NCBI GenBank assembly: GCA_006937955.1
Contig: SSNP01000067.1
Location: 2,051,275-2,115,274 of the forward strand
Direction: 5' to 3'
Origin: Pachypanchax playfairii
Lineage: Eukaryota > Chordata > Actinopteri > Cyprinodontiformes > Aplocheilidae
Length of the DNA stretch: 64,000 nucleotides
Shown one piece after another: positions 36,441-45,540 of the stretch (positions are counted from its first letter, which is position 1; each line of letters starts with the position of its first letter). A program made the translations under genes and the position numbers. The notes below the pieces were generated by a model. It worked only from the letters and a program-made list of their open reading frames with translations. It ran no database searches and was not told the origin of the DNA.

Positions 36441-37075
36441 ATTATTATTATTATGAATTCAGTTGGCAGTGAGTCTCTGCCTGAAGTCGAGGAGTTTAAG
36501 TATCTTGTTCAAGATAGATGTGGGATGGACCGACGGATTGGAGCTTCACCCTCAGTGATGAGGGAGCTGCTTCGGTCTAACGTAGTGAAGATGGAGCTGA
36601 GCCTAAAGACAGAGGTCTATTTACCGGTTGGATTACGTTCTGACCCTTATCTGGTCATGAGATCTGGATTCTGACTGAAAGAACAAGATTTCAGATACAA
36701 ACAGCTGAAATGAGCTTCATCTGTAGGGGGTCGAGCTCTGCCTTAGAGACAAGGCTTCATTATCCAGTAGGAGCTTGAAGTAGAACCGCTGCTCCTCCTC
36801 ATCAAAAGGAGTCAGCTGAGGTGGTTCAGGCATCTGGTTAGAACGCCTCTTGGTCATCTCTTCATGGAGGTTCTCCATGCATGTCTCACTGGAAGGGGAA
36901 CCCAGAATTCACTGGAGGGATTATATATCCTCTCTGGCCTTGGAACATCTGGGGATCCTCCAGGAGGAGCTGGAGAGTGTCACTGGGGTGAGGGAGGTCT
37001 GGGTTTCCCCCATGAAACCTGTTGCCCCCCCCCCAACTATAATAAGCAGTAGAAGATGGATGGATGGAAGTTTTG
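36441..37075 (+). mobile_element. non-LTR retrotransposon (LINE) 3' fragment
   Basis: Broken plus-strand frames read EVEEFKYL, then DRRIGA.PSVMRELLRS.VVK.ELS and later SLEGLY..-like and LGVP-like segments. These are the recognisable C-terminal part of a common teleost LINE reverse-transcriptase ORF. It has frameshifts and stops and ends in a GATGGATGGATGG tail. It is dead and 5'-truncated. Confidence 0.8.
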
Positions 37076-37168
37076 TACAAATGTGTAACTTGTGAGGTTG
37101 AGCTTTTGTTTACAGAACACTTTCAGTCTGAACAAGTTACTCTGATTTAAATCAACATCTGCATCTGG

Positions 37169-37516
37169 GGCTGCACAGTGGCACAGTTGGTAGAACTGTT
37201 GCCTTGCAGTGAGAAGATCCGAGGTTTGAATCTAGGCTGGGACCTTCTGCATGAAGTTTGCATGTTCTCTGTGCATGGGGCCTTGTGGGTTTCCTCCCAC
37301 AGTCCAAAAACATGCAAGAGGTTAATTGGTGACTCTAAATTGTCCTTAGGTGGGAGTGTGTGTGTGTGTGGGAGTGGTTTGTCTGTGTGTGGCCTTGTGA
37401 TGGACTGGCGACCTGTCTAGGTGTCCTCTGCCTCTCGCCCAAAGACTGCTGGCTCCCTGACCCGTCTCCCTGCGACCCTGAATAGGAAGAAGCCGGTTCA
37501 GAAAATGGATGGATGG
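37169..37516 (+). mobile_element. SINE-like retroelement with 12-bp target duplication
   Basis: Starts with a tRNA-like head ('gcacagtggcacagttggtag') and a B-box-like 'aggtttgaatct', continues through 'tcctcccacagtccaaaaa' and 'gatggactggcgacctgt', and ends in (GGAT)n. ATCTGCATCTGG occurs on both sides (37157-37168 and 37517-37528), as expected for target-primed insertion. A GT run lies at 37358-37370. Confidence 0.82.
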
Positions 37517-37811
37517 ATCTGCATCTGGTTTGACGTCAGATTTTCTTACATAATATTCTAAAGTTGGAAAAGGACCCATTTGTTTAGGACGAAAAACTTT
37601 CAATGAGATCTGAAAATATGATGCTAATGCTTTGATATTGTGTTTGTTTGTTACTTGAATAAATAAAAACACCTGTGAAGAGGCATAGGGGCAAAGTAAA
37701 TGACCCCTGAAAATAAAGACCTGCTGATAACTTCTTGCAGAGTGGAACGTCCTTCTAGCTGATCCAATTTAAAAATAAAAAAAACAACATTCATTGATGA
37801 ATAGATCAGCC

Positions 37812-37817
37812 TTTATT
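37812..37817 (-). terminator. candidate poly(A) signal downstream of mir-24
   Basis: The reverse strand reads AATAAA, 62 nt past the 3' end of mature miR-24. It could end the primary microRNA / aopep 3'-UTR transcript. Inference from position. Confidence 0.35.
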
Positions 37818-37869
37818 TGTGATATGTTGCATGTCTGTTGGTACTGGTTTCTGGTTCGGTGGTGAGCGG

Positions 37870-37945
37870 ACCAGACTCCTGTTCCTGCTGAACTGAGCCA
37901 GTGGTTCTATAGGACTGATTATCAGCTCAGTAGGCACAGGAATCC
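37870..37945 (-). ncRNA. mir24-1: mir-24-1 microRNA precursor
   Basis: The reverse strand contains the full mature miR-24-3p (37879-37900, seed GGCTCAG) and, 14 nt away, the star arm starting TGCCTACTGAGCTGAT (37914-37936), pairing as a hairpin. The star arm continues AATCAGT, one base longer than human mir-24-1 and unlike mir-24-2, so it is the 24-1 paralogue. miR-24 represses many mRNAs, including cell-cycle and apoptosis genes. It is the last member of the cluster. Confidence 0.96.
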
Positions 37946-40900
37946 TGGCCCAAATTTCTCTTTCTAACCAACCAGCCTAGATCTTCTCCTCCAAACTTGG
38001 CATAAGAAACAGAAAACAAAGGTTTAGTAGGTTTGCTAAAACTACAGAGATTGTTAGATTCCTGCAGCAGGTCCGAAACGTAGGCGATACAAGTGGAAAA
38101 ATGTCCCCAGCTGTCCAAAATAACTGGCGACTATTTTAGTGTCTGATCATAAAAAGTGAAGTATAAATCCATCAAAGTCACATTTCACCACCCTCTGTGA
38201 CGAACACACGTAAATCCTGTCTCACCTCGGACCACAGTCGTCGCCAGCAGACACTTTGAAATGGAAACCGATGCAGCACTTCTTTGAAATCGGCTCGACA
38301 TTAAAGAGACAATCAGTCCGGCTAAACGCGTGAGAAGATGTGGATTTTTGTGAGGCAAATAAGTTTATTTTCAGGAGCTTTGCCGAACGTTGCTTCATCC
38401 TTTGATGTGTGGAGAACCATTTCCATCTCATTAGAGTGCAATAAATCACCTTTTAGATAGAGGCTCTGATGGCAGTTCCTCTCTTTTATAGGCCTTTGAT
38501 GGTCATTACTCTTTTAACAGGCCCTAAATATAGGTCTAAAAATGGCAGGCTCCACATGGTCCTCATTTCTAATTCACACATCTGTCCTCGTTTAGTCGAC
38601 GATTTGTCGCTGCGAATATAGAACGCAGTAATACCTCGTCTCATGGCATATTTTCTAAAAAAAAAAGAAAAATTTAATTCAATTTTGAATCCATCTGTCA
38701 GTGTTTTGACTGGGGAGCAGAACTGTATAGATTTACATTACAGTTAGTTAATTAAACAAGGTGATTCTGGCAGATTGCAACATGTAACTGCTGAGGTTGA
38801 GCAGTAAATTACTGTGGGTCAGTATTTTACACTCGGGGGTTTTAGTCGCAGGTTTAAAACAAAGTCCAGCTGCAGATTTTCACCAGCGTGAGTAAAGCTG
38901 ATGAGTGCATTTAAACATGCAAAAGGAGCTTCAAATACAAATCTAGTTCCTGTACATGTAAAACAGTTATTGTGTGCAGGCGGAGCAGAAAAACACTAAA
39001 CTCACTCTTTCATTTGCATGTTTTTGTGTTAAAGCTTCGCTCAACTAATTTGAGTCTTCCCACTGCGCAGTCTGCAAAAGGCTGAAACAAAAGGACCTTA
39101 ACAGTGCTAGCATGGTTTCCATCGCTGACGCCTTGTTTGCCTTCATAGTGTGGAAATGTGTGAGAACTTGTCCTGGTTTATGGGTCTCAGGTGCCTCCGG
39201 CTGAGATTAGATCAGAAATCAATATCAGTACGTATCAGCCAGAGATGCCTGAGCAGCACTTTTCACTACTATAGTCATTTTAAGTTTAAACCCTCAGGTG
39301 CTTCAGGTACTTAAAGGATGATTTGAGCTTTATTTTATTACAACATTTTTTTTAGGATTACACAGCTGTATTCTAAGTTACTGGCCCAGTTAAAGGAAAA
39401 GCTCATCATTTTGGTGAATCTACTTCTTTGCAGTGAGATGGTGAACAGCTAAACTTGCTTTAAAGTAAAGAGTACATGCTGTCTTCAATCTTTGTGTTCC
39501 CCATGGAAATCCAGAACGTTCTAGTTTAGACTTAAACTGTCAAATAATAACATTTCAGCATGGCTGCAGTCCACACAGCTTCTCGTGCAAATCTCTAGTT
39601 TCAGGTCTCAGTTTGTGTTTCTTGTTCCTGATGCAGTGTGTCACCTACAGCGGCAACCCAGAAATTTCACATACAGCTTTACTGTAACTGTACGGGGATA
39701 TTAACGTGGAAAAATTCATTAAAGTTCCAAGTTTCATCCTCTTTTTATCAATAAAATAACAGAAAATAGATGACTAAATAGTAAAATGTTATGAACCATT
39801 ATGAATCTGTCAGCTGCCAATACAAGCTTTGACTTTTCTACAGAAACCCTGTACATGGTTGCTGTTTGCCATGGTGGTCTCAGTCCAAAAAGGCAAATAT
39901 ATTTATTGTTTCTTTAAAAAATAAGCAGAGAAAACTCTTACTGTTACTGTTTTTTTAAGGTTTGTAAATGCAGTCTTATACTAACTAAAGCTAAAGATAG
40001 AAATAAACCTCTCAAATACTTAAATTATGTTTATTTGATTTTAATTTTTTCATTTAACTGTTTAACATGTTAGAACACAATCTGACCAGTCAAAGAAAAG
40101 CCCAGCATGCCTTGCTCTCACGCTTGTTTCCATAGTCTGCTTTCAGAAATCCCCACTGCAGCCAAGTTCTCGCTGTCCTGTGAGTCTGTGACCGTTAAAA
40201 TAATAAACCGACGTGTAACGTATCTCTGTAGCCTGTCGGGGGCTCCAGGAAGTTAACTTGTGGAGAGGGTCAGTAAAGTAGCACCTGTGAACTTTCACAC
40301 AAGTATAATTTTAAAAAGAATAAGTTGCAGACGAGACGGGTCGGTTAAAAACGTGGAGAGCTTGATTCTATTTTCTAATCACAGTGTGAATCTTTGAAGT
40401 GATTTTTTTTTCCACTGATAGTCATTCTGATTCTCTTGATATAGATCCACCTCATTTCTTTATTTTCCTCATTGATCACTGTTAATTTTAACCAAAGTTA
40501 CGATGAAGAATCTGAGCAACTCTGAAAAGAAGCCGGGCATGAAACGCCTTGTCTAAACAGACCCTCGTAATCCAGTTTACAGTTTGTATGATCAGATCAT
40601 CTCAAATCAACTTAAACTGGTTCAACTTGCTGTGGGAAGTTGTTTAGTCCCTGAACACAAACCAACTTTGAGACGAGATCATTAAAAATCCCCGTAAAAA
40701 GTTCACTAATCCAAATAAGAGCTGGTACCGTCTCCTCGTGGGGTTTAGTTAAAGTTACTTCATCATTAAGAAGTATTACTATAAACTGCTGGAGAGTCTC
40801 ACATTTAAACCTGAGGCTGTACAGACAAAGTGTTGTGGAGAACAGTGATGATGATGATAGTTGCAGAAGCTGCCAGAAGACTGATCAAATAGATCTCAGC

Positions 40901-41204
40901 ACCAATAACCAGAGCGGGAGTCTCCTCAGGCCTCGTTACCACAGCAGGTACAATATCTGCCCAAAGGTGTTCGGCTGTTACCCAACAGAGTGCAAACAGC
41001 AACATCTGTTTCATACATGAAACAAAAAGAGGTAAAAGCTGAAGTGTGGAAGAAGAAACAACGTATAAATCAGGGTTTTAATGGAAAAAGTGCAGAAGAA
41101 TTAGATCATCAAGGTGGAAAACTAAGTGCTTACTGTCCGCACACAAACTTGACGGCGCTTTTTTTAATCTTTCCTTTCTTTTTCTGCTTGTCGGGGTCAT
41201 GCTC
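37946..41204. other. spacer between mir-24 and mir-27b
   Basis: About 3.3 kb with no mobile element I can name. It contains one 69-codon minus-strand open frame (40805-41014). It should be transcribed as part of the primary microRNA if the cluster is one unit. Confidence 0.5.
40805..41014 (-). CDS. hypothetical small membrane protein ORF within the microRNA transcript
   Basis: A 69-codon ORF on the microRNA strand, 200 nt after mir-27b. It starts MKQMLLFALCW, which resembles a signal peptide, has a polar middle with TRPEETP, and a hydrophobic stretch AEIYLISLLAASATIIIITVL that could span a membrane. I do not recognise a family. Part of the hydrophobic run (IIII) comes from an (ATC)4 simple repeat, and the antisense strand is open too, so it may be chance. 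Translation is unproven. Confidence 0.2.
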   Translation of the reverse strand: MKQMLLFALCWVTAEHLWADIVPAVVTRPEETPALVIGAEIYLISLLAASATIIIITVLHNTLSVQPQV

Positions 41205-41290
41205 TCCTCAGGCGCAGAACTTAGCCACTGTGAACAAAGAGGAAATCAATCACTGTTCACCAATCAGCTAAGCTCTGCGTCTGGATGGAG
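41200..41290 (-). ncRNA. mir27b: mir-27b microRNA precursor
   Basis: Mature miR-27b-3p lies at 41214-41234 on the reverse strand (seed TCACAGT; it ends TTCTGC, which separates 27b from 27a). The 5p arm, starting AGAGCTTAGCTGATTGG, is at 41253-41276. The loop (TGATTGATTTCCTCTT) is nearly that of human mir-27b. Confidence 0.98.
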
Positions 41291-41499
41291 AGGCAACAAA
41301 AACCTGCCGAGGAGGCCGACGCGTCCTGCGAGCTGATGAAATGTCGAGTTCCCTCATCATCATCATCATCGTTTCTTCACACTTTCAGCTCCTCAAACAC
41401 AATTACACCAACCCTCAGGTAATCATGTCTTCGTTAGTTTGAAGCGTCTGTGTGTGAGAGACTGTTTGTGTACTTGAAGGAGATCCAGTTGCCATGGCA

Positions 41500-41600
41500 G
41501 CCGGCAGGGTCATGGCTGTGTGGTAATCCCTGGCAATGTGATTTTATCATAAGTCACAAATCAGCACGCCAGGAACCCTCACAGCCCAGACATGAAAGAA
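41500..41600 (-). ncRNA. mir23b: mir-23b microRNA precursor
   Basis: Mature miR-23b-3p is at 41522-41542 on the reverse strand (seed TCACATT; the end GGATTACC is the b form, not the a form). The 5p arm, starting GGGTTCCTGGCGTGCTG, is at 41558-41578 and the loop resembles human mir-23b. It is the first member of the cluster, about 310 nt upstream of mir-27b. Confidence 0.98.
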
Positions 41601-43780
41601 CAAGATCCTCTCTCTCCCTCCTTTTTTTAAAACTCTACCTACATCCTTGACTCCAGCTCCGCCTTCACTTCTGAAACTAAAAGACTTTCTCTACTCCCTG
41701 TTTTCCTCCCTTATGCCTGCCATCAGAACTCAGCCGTGAAAGACCAGAACTGCAGATCTTTTGCCGCCTCACGCTATATTTTTTCGGTTAGCCTTCTCCT
41801 CGTCTCCTATTCACCACGCTCGGCTAACCCGGAGATATGTCCCTCATTAAGTGGATCAAGAGGGATTCCAAAGGCATGTACTGAGGAGAAAAATTACAGG
41901 GAAAAAAAACTCAGAGATACCACCCCACTATATTAAATAGTTGCTCCTTTAAGGTTTTAAAACACAGAATGAGGAGGACGTCTTGACAGACATGTTTTCA
42001 GTAAAAACCCACTCAGCCCGCCTCAATGTAATCAGCATAATCCTCTGAACTGTGCATCTCTTCGTGAAAAGCTACAGCTAGTTTTAAAAAAACCAAAAAC
42101 GGAGCAACACAAACTAAGAAGTGAAACATAAATCCACCTCCCTACAGGGCAATATGAAAAGTCAGTGAGAAGGTCTGGTCATCCATCATTTTAATTGGAG
42201 AGAGATCTCTGATCTCAGATGACCAGATGATCCACTGATGTTTACAGGCGCCTGCTTGTGTCAGTCCAAAGGGAAGCTGCAGTAAAAGTTGGATATTAAT
42301 CTCTGAATGCTTCGTCTTCTGCTCCGTTTGGTTCCCTCTGCTCTTGTGAGGCAAGAGGAGGAGGAGTGACGGACGACGGTGAAGATGAGCGCGGACAGAC
42401 AAACATGTCCTGTGTATCGTGTTTGTGTAACACTGTTTGTGTGTCGGGGAGATTTATCAGGACTAAGCCAGATGCCAAACACTTGTTGAGAAAGCCTTTC
42501 ACATCCTGCGCAAATGCATAAAACTGTTTGTGTGTTTCTGATGATAAAAGCCTGTATTGTCGCAGCTTGACTGAGATCGAGTACAGGATTTAAAGCTGTG
42601 AGTCACTCAGGTCGACGTGGACGGCGTTTTAGCAGCAGCTAGCGACACAGCTGGCATTAACCGAGGTTACAGATGCCTTCTGAACTGCAATAAATTCGAG
42701 CTGAATGAGATAATAACACTGTTTTAAAGTTAGTAGAAGAAAAGTTTTGCGTCAGAGGTAGATGGTAAATATATTTGGATGTATATTAAATCAAATAACA
42801 GGTCTACAATCAGTCTACTGGCAACTAGTTTGATTACTGATTGGCAGTGTTTAGAAACCGTGTTATCGCTACTATCCAAAATCATCATCAAACTTTCAGC
42901 TGAACTGAGATCAGACCCGTTTTCACTCGTCTTTCTCTTCTTTTTTCCTCATTTCCACTTCCAGCTTTCCTTCATGTGGCGTCAGACTGAAGAACCTTGT
43001 TGATTTCACCTATTAATAGTTGTTTCTATGTATTTAGACACAGAAAGGATTACAGGATGGACAGATAACTGAGGTGGACATCGAGTGGAGACGATCCTGA
43101 ACCCCTCAGATCTGTTTTCCCTCCTTTTTCAGTTTTCTTTCTCTGTTTGTTTAACAAGGACATTCTGAGATTCCTTGTCTGTCCTTATAGTGCTGCAGTG
43201 AAACCACTAAAAAGGGCCCCTTTGGAATCCACAAGCACATGGACAGACACACACACATTCAGAGGGCTCAGGAAGGAATGTGCAGAATAGGTAGTCAAGC
43301 GACTTGAATGTGGACTGTCCACTGGAGCAGATGGGATCAAGAACAATTCAGCACAAAGCATTCTTTTACTACACGGGTTCAAGTAGGAGATAAAGTCTCA
43401 GAAGTACTAAAAGATTCACAAAACTCACATTAAATAGCCCGACGTGTCAAGTGATCAGCTTTAAGTGAGTATTTAGAAAAGGCAGATTTTTAAAATATAT
43501 ATTTGTGAAGATCTCTGAGCTTCTTTATACTTGGTTTACAATTATTAATAGACATGCTGTTGTTAAGTGAAGGAACCCTGAAAAGGAAGCATGTAATCTC
43601 ATTTCATCAAGTTACACAAACACATTTTCAGTTCCACTGAACAGAAACTGATTTTAAGCAGCAAACAGCTGCAGGTGAGTAAAAAGTGAAAATATTACCA
43701 GATTATTACAAATCAAACAAAAACTGTAGAATGAAACATAAAAAGCTTGACATGTAACATATTAAACAATGACAATCAGA
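41601..43780. other. region between mir-23b and the aopep stop
   Basis: No gene recognised. It is moderately GC-rich at 42340-42420 and 42590-42660. If the splice donor after the aopep stop is used, all of this is 3'-UTR intron. It might hold a separate promoter for the microRNA cluster, but no clear element is seen. Confidence 0.4.
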
Positions 43781-43794
43781 GTTTACCTCCAGCA
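43781..43794 (-). other. aopep: splice donor directly after the aopep stop codon
   Basis: On the reverse strand the stop TGA (43795-43797) is followed by TGCTGGAG and then GTAAAC, a good donor (exon end at 43787). It implies a 3'-UTR intron in aopep. A junction this close to the stop would not be expected to trigger nonsense-mediated decay. Confidence 0.5.
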
Positions 43795-43935
43795 TCACAG
43801 GATCATCTCCTCCACCACCCTGCGTGCTGATTGGTCCATTTCCTCCTTGACCAATGAGAGGCAGCGACGAGCCAGAGCCTGCTGCTCCGGATCCTCCTGA
43901 ACCATCAGCTCCCCGTAAAGATACACACCCATGGC
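43795..43935 (-). CDS. aopep: aopep last coding exon
   Basis: 47 codons including stop, starting AMGVYLYGELMV and ending VVEEMIL. The acceptor TGTTGCAG is on the reverse strand. Confidence 0.95.
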   Translation of the reverse strand, partial: AMGVYLYGELMVQEDPEQQALARRCLSLVKEEMDQSARRVVEEMIL

Positions 43936-45326
43936 CTGCAACACAGACACAATCTGTCTTTCATCTACAATGTGTGTAGAGAAAATGGTTTGTACTTCTC
44001 AATTAAAAAAAACACAATGAATCATTTTAAATAATTCATGAAACTGACTTGGACTAAAGTCACCCTTAGAGAAGACTGAGAAGTTCCTTCAAGCTTTTCA
44101 TCAGACACCAAGTCTGTTTAAAGAGAACAGACGGGCTCTTGGGTAGTCTGATATAATTGTGTGCACCACACTGAACGTGGACCAGATAAAGCAAAGACCA
44201 GACCTGTCTGAGGAGCTCAGAGACAAGATTATAGATGTTAAAGGTAAAGACCACATGATCTAATCCAAGCAGGTTCCTATTTTACAAATTATTAAAAAGT
44301 ATGAGATTCAGAGGTCTGTGGCTGACCTTTAAGAACATGGATAGAAGAGGAAACATGATGGTAAAATCCGAGTAAAGGAAACCATCCAAAACGGAGGATC
44401 TTGCCCAAGTACGCAACAGACACAACTGAGTTCATTTCACCAACTTTTTGATTTTTGGACGACCTGCTCCCTCCTGAGCTACTGCTGCTCAGTCCTTTGG
44501 ACTGATGAGACAAAACCAGAGTTTTTGGTCAGTCACTTCAGGTCTATGTTCAGGTCTGGCATAGGGTGTCATGAATCTGTGCCGGTTTCAATGAAATATC
44601 AAAAGGCATTCTAGAGCAAAATGTGCCCTTTAATAAGCCCTGATCCGAAATCTGTGGAAGGAGCTGTAACACGCAGTTTGAAGAAGGAACCCATCCAACC
44701 TGAGACAGTTGGAGCAGTTTGCTTCCTGTCGACAAGTTTCACCTCAAAACAAACTAAACATAAAGTTACAATGATACTAATCCACATCAGTTTCGTTCAT
44801 CTGTTGTTTTTTAATTATCTTGTTAAACCACCAATAAAAAACACTGTTAGATTTAACTTGATGATTTTCAGTTCATTTTTAAATATCAATATTCCTGAAT
44901 GTAGGTTTTTATATTTTTTGACCATCAGTTATGTCCACTTCTGTATTTCTGGAGCTTTTATTGTGGAATCACAGACAAAAGTTTTACTGACCTGATCGTG
45001 AACCAGAAAGTGTTCAACATCTCTGTAACCTGCGGTGAAAGCATGTTTAACCACCAGCTCACACCAGCGATGGCGAACCTGGAAACAAAAACACAGAACA
45101 AACACAGTCATGGATTTGATCACAAACTAACATTTCCTGTGTTTCAAAGTAAAATTAAAGAACAAAAATATATATTACCCAATTAATGTACAAATATTAT
45201 TTATAATAGTATTTGCTTCTGAAAAAGATGCTTCAGTATAATCAAAAATCAGAAACTCGTCTAAAATTCATGCTTAAATATCAAATTATTTTTTGGACTG
45301 TGTATTGTTTTTACTGTATATGTGTA

Positions 45327-45357
<31 letters not shown>

Positions 45358-45509
45358 TTGTGTATGAAAGCTAATGCCTGGCCTTTCTCCCGGAGGATCA
45401 ATAGGAGCTCTGTTGCCGCGGTTACAGGAGAGATCAGAGACTGGCTCTGTCCCTGCCTCAACCATCATCCTTCATCATCTGATATGAGCACACACGTGAG
45501 CACACATAC

Positions 45510-45540
<31 letters not shown>

